Shown one piece after another: positions 17,535 to 26,700 of a stretch of 64,000 nucleotides of DNA (its first letter is position 1; each line of letters opens with the position of its first letter). The notes beneath the pieces were generated by a model. It did no database searches. It was not told the origin of the DNA and saw nothing but the letters and a program-made list of their open reading frames with translations. Both the position numbers and the translations under genes were made by a program. The DNA comes from Leptospira biflexa serovar Patoc strain 'Patoc 1 (Paris)' (GTDB lineage: Bacteria > Spirochaetota > Leptospiria > Leptospirales > Leptospiraceae), in NCBI RefSeq assembly GCF_000017685.1, contig NC_010602.1, positions 1,567,501 through 1,631,500 on the forward strand, written 5' to 3'.

Positions 17535-19042
17535 TAGAGTAACTCCACTAAGGATTTTAAGATTTGGTGAGCAGACGGATAGGGTTCTTCTAGGTCTTTC
17601 GAATGGTCGAGAAAGGAAAGAGAAAGTTGCACCGCTTCTGGAATAGAAAGGTCCAAATCCAAACTCAAATAGCGCGCGAGGATTCCAGAAAGTAAATCAC
17701 CCGTTCCCATCGTAGCAAGTTTTGGATTGGGAGACTCCCAAACATAAGAAGATCCATCGGGACAAACAAGTAAACTCACAAAAGATTTGAGGAGTACATA
17801 CACTTGGTTTTCTTTCGTGAAGGGTAAGAGTGTGTCATATGCTTCTTGGACAGAGTGATGGGTTTTTCCTGTCATACGGTTCAATTCACCGACATGGGGT
17901 GTGAGGAGGATTTTATCACCGATGGGAAGTTTTGTACCTGGGTTCGGAATGGCTCCTGCATCTAAGATACAAGCCAATCCCTCTCTAAGTTTCCATCCAT
18001 CCAATCCCTTCGGAAATTCGGAAAGGCCTGGCCCAACAACCAAGGTTTTGATTTTGGAAAAAAACGGATCTTCTTCCATGGTTTGGAAATCCGAAACCAT
18101 GGCCATCTTGGATAAATCTTCTTTTAATACATATTGGCTAATTTTTGCAGAAGGGGAGAAAATTTTACTAATACCTCCACCTAACCGAGAGAAGGCAGTT
18201 TCTGATAGTAAAATTGCTCCTTCCATTCCTTCTTTCCCACCATAAAACAAAGCAGATCCTGCACTGTATTTATGGTCTTTGTTCTTTCGTTTGAGAACTT
18301 GAATCGCCCTTTCCGGATCTTTTTCTAAATAATACCGATTTGAAAAATTAGCATTTGTAAGGTGAGTGCGAATGGGAAATCCAATGGATTCGTAGTATCT
18401 GGGTATGAGATTGTCTTTTTCATAAATGTATCCCACATTCTCCCACTTCCTTGTACCTAACTCTTCAATGGAATCAGCAAAAACAAATGGTTGGTTTTCC
18501 GTATCGGAACTTCCCAGTCCATAAGGATTCCAGCCACTTGGCGTATCCAGAGAAAGCCGATAAAAAAAGACTTCGGATTCATTGATGGTAAAAATGGCTT
18601 CGGTTATTTCTTTTGAGACTTTGTTTTGGAATCCTGTGCCAAGGATGGCATCGACAAGTAAAACAGAATCCACATCTTCTGATTCTGTGGCGGTTTGGAA
18701 ATCGTTTAAGTTGCCAATCGTTTCTGTTTTTCCAATTGATGACTGAACAAGAGATTCGTAAAATTTTCCAGCATCATTTTTGTTTGGCGAAGTTTGAAAT
18801 ACTCGGACTGGGTATCCTTCTTGGAAAAGTATATGAGCGAGAGCATACCCATCACCACCGTTTCCGCCACTCCCACAAACAATCCAAATGGATTCTGCCG
18901 TTTTCCATAAATCTTCATTGGCGTGAAACACAGATAAGGCGGCCATTCCCATTAAACTTTGTTCACTAAATCCAAGTTCTGTATGGGCCAAAGAATCCAT
19001 GGATTTGGATTCTTGATTCGTAAAAAGGGGGATGAGTTTCAT
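17534..19042 (-). CDS. nnr: Bifunctional NAD(P)H-hydrate repair enzyme (NnrE epimerase + NnrD dehydratase)
   Basis: 502 residues, the full length of the two-domain enzyme. The N-terminal YjeF/NnrE epimerase domain (about 1-220) has GSGGNGGDGYALA and LVDAILGTGF. The C-terminal NnrD domain (about 235-502) has VVGPGLSEFP, LTPHVGELNRMTG and the nucleotide-binding GTGDLLSGILAR. Together they epimerise and dehydrate damaged NADHX/NADPHX with ADP or ATP as phosphate donor. The gene is second in a three-gene unit, directly after the stop (TAG-ATG) of a lipoprotein gene and overlapping the next by one base. The link between the three is not obvious. Confidence 0.92.
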   Translation of the reverse strand: MKLIPLFTNQESKSMDSLAHTELGFSEQSLMGMAALSVFHANEDLWKTAESIWIVCGSGGNGGDGYALAHILFQEGYPVRVFQTSPNKNDAGKFYESLVQSSIGKTETIGNLNDFQTATESEDVDSVLLVDAILGTGFQNKVSKEITEAIFTINESEVFFYRLSLDTPSGWNPYGLGSSDTENQPFVFADSIEELGTRKWENVGYIYEKDNLIPRYYESIGFPIRTHLTNANFSNRYYLEKDPERAIQVLKRKNKDHKYSAGSALFYGGKEGMEGAILLSETAFSRLGGGISKIFSPSAKISQYVLKEDLSKMAMVSDFQTMEEDPFFSKIKTLVVGPGLSEFPKGLDGWKLREGLACILDAGAIPNPGTKLPIGDKILLTPHVGELNRMTGKTHHSVQEAYDTLLPFTKENQVYVLLKSFVSLLVCPDGSSYVWESPNPKLATMGTGDLLSGILARYLSLDLDLSIPEAVQLSLSFLDHSKDLEEPYPSAHQILKSLVELL

Positions 19043-20149
19043 CTAAATCCAACGATACACTTCAAGTGCACCAGAGCGAATTCTCACAGAATAAATGGTA
19101 TCAAAGGCATCCGTATACGTTTCCCTCCACTGCCCACGTGGGCTGGAAAAGGGAATCCTTTTGTTATTGATGTGGTTTCCTTCTTTGTCATGGACTTGCA
19201 GACGGACTGAATTCCCTCCATCTTCTGTTTCCCAAATATAAAATTCTCCATTGTTGCGAATGGAAAATAAAATCTCCGAAGGGTCTTGGATTTCTTTTAA
19301 TAATTCTACTTCTTTGGAATCAAAATGGAAACGATAAATCCTTCGGAACTTAAACCGTTTGTCTTTTTTGGAATCATAACTAAACGATCCCAGAACATAA
19401 TCCCCTTCTGGATGGGGGAGGAGTTTGTCTAAGGTGATGTCATACTCTTTGGCGTCAGAACTAGAAAAGACATCAAGGGCGGATTCTTTTAGATTCCCTT
19501 TGAGTTCCCCTTCCTCAAAATAAGAGAGTCGCATTTCTTCTGCAATGCGGTGATAAACAAATAATTTGTCACCCTCACCAGGTAAGATGTACTCAATGTA
19601 ACGGAATGGTTCGGAGTTTTTTCCAGAAGCTCCTAACATAAATTTCACGACCCCTTTTTGTGTGATTTGCACAAGAAAGGAAGGTAATACGGTTGTCCCT
19701 TGGGTCGAAAAGGCGCCACTATAGGTTTTGTATAAGTTCTCTTGCCCGGCAGGGAGTTCCATCCCTTTGGAAGAAATTCGGTTTTGGACCACAAGATCTC
19801 CATCTTCATTCATTGCCACAATCCCAATCCCACCAAAGCGGAATGGGTAGTGGGGGATGCCTGCAACTGATTTGAAGTCTGGGTTTCCAATCGTTGCATC
19901 TAATCTTCCATTCCGGTCAAACAATTTGATGACTGCTTGTTTATTGTCAGGAAGTGCTGAGATATTGGAGGAAGTAGGGATGGTTAAGGGAACATTGGTC
20001 AAGACCTGGTTCACCACCACTCCTTCAAAGGTTTCATTGGTGGCCCCAAGGGGGATGCGAAAGAGGATTTCTTCTTTGAGGTTTTCCACTCGGAAACGGA
20101 GGCAAGAAATGGAAACAAAGAGAAGGAGGCTGAAGTACAGGGTTCTCAT
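19043..20149 (-). CDS. Putative lipoprotein, beta-propeller-like
   Basis: About 368 residues from the ATG at 20149. That start gives MRTLYFSLLLFVSISC, a lipoprotein signal with Cys at residue 16. The frame extends upstream to 20233, but that would bury the signal. The body has repeated beta units with charged turns (IKLFDRNGRLDATIGNPD, GIGIVAMNEDGDLVVQNRIS, VRLQVHDKEGNHI) like an NHL or six-bladed propeller. It begins the unit that includes NAD(P)HX repair. It is divergent from rimP, with a 15-base palindrome in between. Function unknown. Confidence 0.7.
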   Translation of the reverse strand: MRTLYFSLLLFVSISCLRFRVENLKEEILFRIPLGATNETFEGVVVNQVLTNVPLTIPTSSNISALPDNKQAVIKLFDRNGRLDATIGNPDFKSVAGIPHYPFRFGGIGIVAMNEDGDLVVQNRISSKGMELPAGQENLYKTYSGAFSTQGTTVLPSFLVQITQKGVVKFMLGASGKNSEPFRYIEYILPGEGDKLFVYHRIAEEMRLSYFEEGELKGNLKESALDVFSSSDAKEYDITLDKLLPHPEGDYVLGSFSYDSKKDKRFKFRRIYRFHFDSKEVELLKEIQDPSEILFSIRNNGEFYIWETEDGGNSVRLQVHDKEGNHINNKRIPFSSPRGQWRETYTDAFDTIYSVRIRSGALEVYRWI

Positions 20150-20217
20150 GGTGCAACATCCATTCCCTAATTTTTTATTTACAGGACAACTCGCTTTTCC
20201 TAGCCTGTCAGGAGACG

Positions 20218-20232
20218 TGCTAAATTTTAGCA
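20218..20232. promoter_or_regulatory. Palindrome between the lipoprotein gene and rimP
   Basis: TGCTAAATTTTAGCA is a perfect seven-base inverted repeat around one T. It lies in the short divergent control region upstream of the rimP-nusA-infB operon. It could be an operator or a small hairpin; no regulator is known. Confidence 0.3.
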
Positions 20233-20281
20233 TGAGCTTTGGTCTCTTATACAGATTCCGATTGGAATCTTTGGATATGGT

Positions 20282-20770
20282 TTGGTATATACCGAGGAAA
20301 ACATCAGAGAACTGATTTTACGAGTTCTCGCTCCACCTCTAGCGCTTTTTTCGCTCCAAGTACAGAATCGGAAAAACCACGCCCTCATTGAGATAGAACT
20401 GGATCATCTCACAGACAAAACTGGCTCTGCTAGTTTGGAAGACTGTGAGACTGTATCTAGGAGACTCAAAGAGGAGCTGGACCAATGGGGAGAGGAATTT
20501 GATTTCACTCTCCAAGTCTCCTCCGCGGGAGCAGAACGTGTTTTACGTTTGCCGGAGGATTTAATTCGTTTCCAAGGACTTTTGGTAAAACTAGAAGTGC
20601 CGCTGGAATCAGGGAAATGGGACAAACGATTGTATCGTTTGGGACCGGTTTCGGGGGATTCCGTTGAGCTTACGCTTTACGATCGTAAAACTCGACACAA
20701 AAAGAACCAAAAATCGGTATCTATGCCCATCGCAGAAATACGAAAGGGAAATTTGTATTTAGAAATTTAA
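20282..20770 (+). CDS. rimP: Ribosome maturation factor RimP
   Basis: 162 residues. The N-terminal alpha/beta domain has LEDCETVSRRLKEELD and FTLQVSSAGAERVLRLPEDL, which contains the family S-S/P-G signature. A C-terminal small barrel follows (about 90-160). RimP assists 30S subunit assembly. The best start is the TTG at 20282 (followed by VYTEENIRE), since no in-frame ATG lies near. It leads the conserved order rimP-nusA-infB-rbfA-truB-rpsO-pnp and ends four bases before nusA. Confidence 0.92.
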   Translation: MVYTEENIRELILRVLAPPLALFSLQVQNRKNHALIEIELDHLTDKTGSASLEDCETVSRRLKEELDQWGEEFDFTLQVSSAGAERVLRLPEDLIRFQGLLVKLEVPLESGKWDKRLYRLGPVSGDSVELTLYDRKTRHKKNQKSVSMPIAEIRKGNLYLEI

Positions 20771-20774
20771 GACT

Positions 20775-22175
20775 ATGGCGACAAAACAAGCAACGAAAGA
20801 AACTGGGCTATTCGAAGCCATCCAACAATTCTGTCAGGACAAATCCCTTGACAGAGAACTCGTACTCGGTGTCATCCGCGACTCACTCCTTGCTGCCTAT
20901 CGCAAAAAAGTTGGTTTGGAAGCTGAGACCGATGACCGCTGCCAGGTTGAATTTGGCTCCGATAATAAAAACGAAATCATCATCTCTGTGTTACGCGACG
21001 TCGTAGCCGAAAAAACAATCAACCCTCTGGAAGTGTCTTTAGAAGATGCACAGAAAATCGATCCAAAGATCGAAGTGGGTAGCCAAATCAGAGTGTTTGA
21101 AAAACCACAAGATTTGTCTCGGGTTCTTTCGAGCCAAGCCAAACAAATGGTCTTCCAACGTTTGCGAGACATGGAAAAAGAATTACTCTACCAAGAATAC
21201 AAATCCAAAGAAGGAGAACTCACACACGGGTACTTCCAACGATGGAAAAAGGACATCATGTCCATTGACCTTGGAAAAGTAGAAGGCATCATGCTGAAAA
21301 AAGACCAAAACCCTGGTGAAAAATACCGCCAAGGTGACCGTCTGAAGGCCATTATCTCTCGAGTGGAACTAAGGCCCCGAGAACCAATGCCTGTCATCAC
21401 ACTTTCCCGTGCTTCTGGCGACTTTGTCAAAAAACTCTTCGAGATGGAAATTCCTGAAGTGTATGATGGCATTGTTGAAATCAGAGATGTTGCACGTATC
21501 CCGTCTTACAGAACAAAGGTGGTTGTCACTACAAGTAAGTCAGACGTGGATCCTGTGGGTGCTTGTGTGGGGATGAAAGGGGTTCGGATCCAAGCCATCG
21601 TCAGAGAACTGGGAAACGAAAGGATCGACATCGTCCTTCATTCGGATGAACCAAGCATTTTCATTGCGAATGCGATTTCCCCGGCAAAACCAGTGGAAGT
21701 GCATGTGGACAGAAAACGAGGGGATGCCCTTGTCATTGTTCCCGATGAGTCCTTATCGCTTGCGATTGGAATCAATGGTTCCAATGTAAAACTTGTCTCC
21801 CAACTATCGGGATTCAAAATTGATATCAAAACCGTTTCTCAATACAACCAGGAACTGGCTTCTCCCGAAGCACGTGAAAAACTGGACCGACTCTTCAACG
21901 CCCAACAAGAGGCGATGGAAGAATCGGAAGATGGTTACAACCAATCGGGACAAGACGAGGAAGAAGAAGACTCCGGTTTCACTCCTCTCTCTGAAATCCC
22001 AGGTCTCACTCCAAGGATCGTTGGCCTTCTTGAGGCTGGCGGGATCAAAAACGTGGAAACCCTTCTCGAGTTCAGCCAAGAAGAACTTTCGAAAATTTCC
22101 GGAATTGGAAAAACCACGGCAGAACAAATTTTACGTCTGTTACGTGAGTCAATCGAATGGGTAGAAGAGGGTTAA
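20775..22175 (+). CDS. nusA: Transcription termination/antitermination factor NusA
   Basis: 466 residues. The N-terminal RNA-polymerase-binding domain (about 1-125) is followed by an S1 domain (about 130-200), two KH domains (about 205-345) with GACVGMKGVRIQAIVRELG and SLAIGINGSNVKLVSQLSG, an acidic linker, and a C-terminal helix-hairpin-helix (IPGLTPRIVGLLEAGGIK ... GIGKTTAEQILRLL). It modulates pausing, termination and antitermination on RNA polymerase. No strong Shine-Dalgarno precedes the ATG, only four bases after the rimP stop, which suggests coupling. Confidence 0.97.
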   Translation: MATKQATKETGLFEAIQQFCQDKSLDRELVLGVIRDSLLAAYRKKVGLEAETDDRCQVEFGSDNKNEIIISVLRDVVAEKTINPLEVSLEDAQKIDPKIEVGSQIRVFEKPQDLSRVLSSQAKQMVFQRLRDMEKELLYQEYKSKEGELTHGYFQRWKKDIMSIDLGKVEGIMLKKDQNPGEKYRQGDRLKAIISRVELRPREPMPVITLSRASGDFVKKLFEMEIPEVYDGIVEIRDVARIPSYRTKVVVTTSKSDVDPVGACVGMKGVRIQAIVRELGNERIDIVLHSDEPSIFIANAISPAKPVEVHVDRKRGDALVIVPDESLSLAIGINGSNVKLVSQLSGFKIDIKTVSQYNQELASPEAREKLDRLFNAQQEAMEESEDGYNQSGQDEEEEDSGFTPLSEIPGLTPRIVGLLEAGGIKNVETLLEFSQEELSKISGIGKTTAEQILRLLRESIEWVEEG

Positions 22176-22190
22176 GTTTTAAGGCATAAT

Positions 22191-24944
22191 ATGGAAGAGC
22201 AAAAATCGATAAAAGAAACCCTCCAGCAGGGAGCCAGTGGTGACAAAACCAAGAAAAAGCTTGTCATCAAAAAGAAAGCGGCCCCTTCTGATGAGAAAAA
22301 AGAATCCAGTCCTGGTGCCCAAGGGCAAACGACAGCTACGGAGGCGAAACAATCTTCGCCTGCTAGTTCGGACAAAAAAAAGGATTTAAACGAACTCATT
22401 CGTGAGGAAGCAAAAAGACAGGGACTTGGTTCCGGTCCGCAGGCTCCTTCCCAAGCATCTCCAATTGTTTCTCGACCAGATCGAAAACCGGAGCCTCTTC
22501 CACAACCAGATCGGGAGAAAGCTCCCATGGACCGCAAACCGGAATCCATCCTTTCTGGTGACACATCTTCTCCGAACTTCCGTTCGGGTGGTGGACAAGG
22601 TGGTGGAAACCAAGGTTATTTTAGAAAAGAAGACCGAAATCCAATTGTCAGTCGTCCCACAACCCCACGGCCTCCAAGACCTGAGGGCCAAACTGGTGGT
22701 GGATACCAAGGGAACCGTGGACCAGGACAAGGCGGTGGATACCAAGGGAATCGTGGACCAGGACAAGGTGGCCCGGGTGGATACCAAGGGAATCGTGGAC
22801 CAGGACAAGGTGGCCCGGGTGGATACCAGGGGAATCGTGGACCAGGACAAGGTGGCCCGGGTGGATACCAAGGGAATCGTGGACCAGGACAAGGTGGCCC
22901 GGGTGGATACCAGGGAAATCGTGGACCAGGACAAGGTGGTCCCGGTGGATACCAAGGAAACCGTGGTGCAAGACCAATTGGCCAAGGTGGGCCAGGAAGC
23001 GGAAGACCTCCAGGGGATGCTCCGTTTGGTGCACCCGGTGGACTCCCAGGTGCTGGTGGCCCAGGTGGCGCCAAAAAGAGAGTCTTTGATAAAGAAAAAG
23101 GTGGAAGGGAAGAAAACGAAAATACTAAGTTTTTCAAACAATCCTTTCGCAAACAAAAGGCACAGGCGGCTGCTCTAGCCGCTGTTCCAAAAGAAATCTC
23201 AATTTTAGAAAACATCCAAGTGGGTGAGATTGCCAAAAAACTAAACCTAAAACCAGGGGAAGTGATTAGCAAACTCATGAAAATGGGGATGATGGTAACC
23301 ATCAATAATGTGATCGATGCCGAAACGGCTTCCATCCTTGCGGATGATTACGGTTGTAAGGTGAAAATTGTTTCTTTGTATGATGAAACCGTCATTGAAG
23401 AAGAAAAAGATGCACCAGAAGATTACATCACTCGTCCTCCAGTGGTGACCATTATGGGTCACGTTGACCATGGTAAAACCAAACTCCTTGATACCATTCG
23501 TTCTTCACGAGTGGCTGAAGGGGAATCTGGTGGAATCACTCAACATATTGGTGCCTACCAAGTAGAAACGGAACGTGGAAAAATCGCCTTCCTCGATACA
23601 CCTGGTCACGAAGCGTTTACTTCCATGAGAGCACGTGGTGCCTCAGTAACCGACATCGTTGTGTTAGTTGTGGCTGCTGATGATGGGGTCATGCCTCAAA
23701 CCATTGAAGCCATCAACCATGCCAAAGAAGCAGAAGTTCCGATCATCGTTGCGGTAAACAAAATTGATTTACCAGCTGCAAACCCAGAAAAGGTGAGACA
23801 AGAACTTTCTAACTACGGTTTACAACCAGAAGAATGGGGTGGAACTACCATCTTCTGTGACATATCCGCAAAAAGTAATATTGGAATTGATAAACTCCTT
23901 GAGATGCTCATCATCCAAGCGGAACTCCTCGATCACAAAGCCAATCCGAAACGAAAGGCAAAAGGAACCATTGTCGAAGCAAAACTCGATCCAGGTCGTG
24001 GTGCTGTGGCAACCGTTCTCATCCAAAACGGAACACTCCGTGTGGGTGATGCCTTTGTTGCGGGAGTGCATGCGGGTCGTGTTCGTGCGATGTATGATGA
24101 TCTTGGTCGTTCCATCAAAGAAGCGGGTCCATCTTTTCCTGCTCTTGTGACGGGCCTTGATGGAGTTCCTGATGCAGGGGCTCCGTTTGATGTGGTCATT
24201 GATGACAAAGAAGCACGTACCATTTCTCATAGCCGTCAAGAATACGAACGACTTGGCCAATCGAAAAATGCGGCCACTCGTGTGACACTCGACAATATGA
24301 GTGAGATCATCAAACAAGGTGCCCTCAAAGAACTCAAAGTCATCATCAAAGCGGACGTTCGCGGATCTACAGAAGCGGTCAAAGAAGCATTGGAAAAACT
24401 CTCCACTGCTGATGTTCGATTGAATGTGATCCATGCGGGAACGGGAGCCATTGTGGATTCTGATATCATCTTGGCATCAGCATCGAACGCGATTGTGATT
24501 GGATTCCATACACGGGCAAATCCAAAAACGGTGTCCCTTGCAGAGAAAGAAAAAGTAGAAATCAAATACTACAGCATCATTTATGATGTGGTCAACGAAG
24601 TGAAAGCATCCATGGAAGGAATGCTCGAACCAGAAAAAGTGGAAAACATCATCGGTAAAGTTGAGATTCGTGATGTATTCAAAATTTCCAAAGTGGGTAA
24701 CATCGCAGGTTGTATGGTGAAATCCGGTAAGGTCACCAAACAAGCGCACGTTCGTGTCATTTCGAGCGAAACAGGTGAGATCACTTGGGAAGGGAAAATC
24801 AAAAACCTCAAACGTATGAAAGACGATGTGGCTGATGTTCTCACTGGTTTTGAGTGTGGAATCTTACTCGATGGATTCAATGACTTCTCTGTGGGTGATG
24901 AGATCGAAGCATACGAGATTCGCGAGATTGCTCGTAAACTATAA
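22191..24944 (+). CDS. infB: Translation initiation factor IF-2 with Gly-rich repeat N-terminus
   Basis: 917 residues. The N-terminal third is low complexity: a Lys/Ser/Gln-rich part, then seven repeats of [11 protein letters not shown] (about residues 165-262). The IF2N helical motif follows (about 335-385, [20 protein letters not shown]). The GTPase domain begins about residue 415: G1 [11 protein letters not shown]3 [10 protein letters not shown]4 NKID. Domain II and the fMet-tRNA-binding C-terminal domains complete the factor. It delivers initiator tRNA to the 30S subunit. The repeat tract is outside the conserved core and is discussed as a finding. The start ATG is 15 bases after nusA. 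Confidence 0.97.
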   Translation: MEEQKSIKETLQQGASGDKTKKKLVIKKKAAPSDEKKESSPGAQGQTTATEAKQSSPASSDKKKDLNELIREEAKRQGLGSGPQAPSQASPIVSRPDRKPEPLPQPDREKAPMDRKPESILSGDTSSPNFRSGGGQGGGNQGYFRKEDRNPIVSRPTTPRPPRPEGQTGGGYQGNRGPGQGGGYQGNRGPGQGGPGGYQGNRGPGQGGPGGYQGNRGPGQGGPGGYQGNRGPGQGGPGGYQGNRGPGQGGPGGYQGNRGARPIGQGGPGSGRPPGDAPFGAPGGLPGAGGPGGAKKRVFDKEKGGREENENTKFFKQSFRKQKAQAAALAAVPKEISILENIQVGEIAKKLNLKPGEVISKLMKMGMMVTINNVIDAETASILADDYGCKVKIVSLYDETVIEEEKDAPEDYITRPPVVTIMGHVDHGKTKLLDTIRSSRVAEGESGGITQHIGAYQVETERGKIAFLDTPGHEAFTSMRARGASVTDIVVLVVAADDGVMPQTIEAINHAKEAEVPIIVAVNKIDLPAANPEKVRQELSNYGLQPEEWGGTTIFCDISAKSNIGIDKLLEMLIIQAELLDHKANPKRKAKGTIVEAKLDPGRGAVATVLIQNGTLRVGDAFVAGVHAGRVRAMYDDLGRSIKEAGPSFPALVTGLDGVPDAGAPFDVVIDDKEARTISHSRQEYERLGQSKNAATRVTLDNMSEIIKQGALKELKVIIKADVRGSTEAVKEALEKLSTADVRLNVIHAGTGAIVDSDIILASASNAIVIGFHTRANPKTVSLAEKEKVEIKYYSIIYDVVNEVKASMEGMLEPEKVENIIGKVEIRDVFKISKVGNIAGCMVKSGKVTKQAHVRVISSETGEITWEGKIKNLKRMKDDVADVLTGFECGILLDGFNDFSVGDEIEAYEIREIARKL
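22699..22975 (+). repeat. In-frame tandem repeats in infB (36- and 42-base units)
   Basis: Seven direct copies of a unit containing GGATACCAAGGGAATCGTGG. The first two are 36 bases apart and the rest 42 bases apart, with a GGCCCGGGT extension. Copies differ mainly at third positions. The units encode [11 protein letters not shown](GGP). The repeats are long and nearly identical, so they are expected to vary in copy number between strains. Confidence 0.9.
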
Positions 24945-24954
24945 GGCGGCCTAA

Positions 24955-25404
24955 ATGAATCCCATTCGAATGAAAAAACTCGAATCGGAGATCATTCGCC
25001 AAATCTCCACTGCGATTTTAGAAGGAAAGGTAAAAGACCCTCGGGTCTTTTTGCCTAGTTTCCACCGCATCGAAATTAGCGAAGACTTGAAGTATGCGAA
25101 GGTATACTTCACGGCTCTTTGTAATAATAATGAGAGAAAAAAACTCACACAAGGGCTTGTTTCTTGTGCGGGGTTTTTATCTTCATTTGTTGGAAAAAAC
25201 CTACGCTTGCATACCAATCCGAAATTTACCTTTGTCTGGGACAACAGCTACATCAAAAGTTTAGAAGTGAATCGCCTCATCGATGATTCCGCTCCCAAAA
25301 CTTTATTTGAAGAGCTCCACCCAAATCCTGAAGAGGATGACGGGGACACAGATGCAGAAACTTTGTTAGAAGATTCTGAAAGTGGAATCGAAAGAGAAAC
25401 GTAA
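24955..25404 (+). CDS. rbfA: Ribosome-binding factor RbfA
   Basis: 149 residues with the KH-like RbfA core: MKKLESEIIRQISTAILEGK, then DPRV, and the strand pattern KYAKVYFTAL, ending PKFTFVWDNSYIKSLEVNRLID. It binds the 16S 5' region during 30S maturation and cold adaptation. An acidic tail (EEDDGDTDAETLLEDSESG) of about 35 residues extends past the core. It sits 10 bases behind infB in the operon. Confidence 0.93.
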   Translation: MNPIRMKKLESEIIRQISTAILEGKVKDPRVFLPSFHRIEISEDLKYAKVYFTALCNNNERKKLTQGLVSCAGFLSSFVGKNLRLHTNPKFTFVWDNSYIKSLEVNRLIDDSAPKTLFEELHPNPEEDDGDTDAETLLEDSESGIERET

Positions 25405-25472
25405 GGAAACCGAAACGAAAGTTTCCATTGCGAGTGTAAATTCTTCCATTCTCTTTTGTTAGGTGATTAGAT

Positions 25473-26402
25473 ATGTCTAAATCCGATCAGTCTGGATTCT
25501 TATTTGTATACAAACCCCCTGGCATCACTAGTTCTGATTTGGTTTTAAAAACCAAACGCCTGCTTGGTCAAAAATCAGTTGGCCACACCGGAACCTTGGA
25601 CCGATTTGCGGAGGGCCTTCTCGTTTTACCGTGTGGGGACTACACAACCTTTTCCCAAGTGTTTCTTGGAAAAGACAAAACCTATTTAGCAGAAGTGGTT
25701 GTGGGACTACGCACCGATTCTGGTGATCCTGATGGTGTGGTGGAAATTGAGACGAGAGAAAGTTCGCGAGTCGAATTTGTTTCAAGGTTTCCCACGGAAA
25801 GACTGGAGACGGAACTGAAATCTCTCACAGAACAAAAAACCCAAAAAGCACCCAAAATTTCGGCTCTGAAAGTAGGGGGCAAACGACAGTCTGATCTTTT
25901 CCGAGAAGGGACATTCGTGGAAGAGAAGGAACGAAACATCACCATCCATTCGGTGGTAGACATCCAAAGGACGGAGACTGGATTTTCCTTTCGCATCCAT
26001 GTGAGTTCAGGGACCTACATCCGTAAGATCATCCTTGATCTTTCCGACAAATGGGGGATCCCCCTTTCATTGGGGAGGCTTGTGCGGGAATCCATTGGAG
26101 AATACGGATTGGACGGAGTGAAACCCCTAGAAGAGATCACCAAAGCCGACCTTCGTACCTGGAAAGAAGTGTTCCCCTTACCTGTCCGGATCGTGGACGA
26201 AGCGGAAAGAAAAGCAGTGGTCCACGGGGGATACATCTGGGACAAACTCCCGAAGGCAGATTCCCTTGGGTTTTACATTCTCGATTCGGATGAAACCACC
26301 ATCCTTGCCTGGTGTTCGTATGAAGAGAAACCGGCCCACATTCCTTACCGTTACCGAAAAGTATTTTTTGACCCTTCTGCAAAAATTATGTTTTCTAAAT
26401 GA
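25473..26402 (+). CDS. truB: tRNA pseudouridine(55) synthase TruB
   Basis: 309 residues. The catalytic motif is GHTGTLDRFAEGLLVL (catalytic Asp about residue 43); the usual Pro after the Asp is Arg here. Other family segments are KTYLAEVVVGLRTDSGD, SSGTYIRKI and LGRLVRESIG. It makes pseudouridine 55 in the T-loop of tRNAs. A 68-base gap separates it from rbfA, the largest inside this operon except for that before flgG. Confidence 0.95.
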   Translation: MSKSDQSGFLFVYKPPGITSSDLVLKTKRLLGQKSVGHTGTLDRFAEGLLVLPCGDYTTFSQVFLGKDKTYLAEVVVGLRTDSGDPDGVVEIETRESSRVEFVSRFPTERLETELKSLTEQKTQKAPKISALKVGGKRQSDLFREGTFVEEKERNITIHSVVDIQRTETGFSFRIHVSSGTYIRKIILDLSDKWGIPLSLGRLVRESIGEYGLDGVKPLEEITKADLRTWKEVFPLPVRIVDEAERKAVVHGGYIWDKLPKADSLGFYILDSDETTILAWCSYEEKPAHIPYRYRKVFFDPSAKIMFSK

Positions 26403-26428
26403 GTCCTTCTTAAAATCTGGACACTAGT

Positions 26429-26695
26429 ATGATCACAAAAGAACAAAAACAGCAGATCATTGCTACATTCGGTAGCAAACCAAACGACACAGGTTCTGCA
26501 GAAGTACAAATCGCTCTTCTCGACTCTCGTATTAAAGACCTTACTGAACACTTCAAAGCGAACAAGAAGGACTTTCACTCTCGCCGCGGTCTAATCGCAA
26601 TGGTGAACCAGAGAAAGAGTTTGTTGGAATACCTAAAACGTTCCAATTTAGAAAGTTATAAAAAGCTGATTGAAAAACTCGGCCTTAGGAAATAA
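26429..26695 (+). CDS. rpsO: 30S ribosomal protein S15
   Basis: 88 residues, the full S15 length. The family pattern is clear: [28 protein letters not shown], then [21 protein letters not shown]. It binds the 16S central domain early in 30S assembly. Five bases separate its stop from pnp, the same rpsO-pnp pairing found in many bacteria. Confidence 0.98.
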
Positions 26696-26700
26696 TTCCT

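Noticed and set aside
20897..22564. Minus-strand frames opposite nusA and the start of infB
   Set aside because: Shadows of strongly conserved plus-strand genes.
22386..23335. Long frames on both strands over the infB repeat tract
   Set aside because: Periodic DNA leaves all frames open; only the IF-2 frame has conserved domains on both sides.
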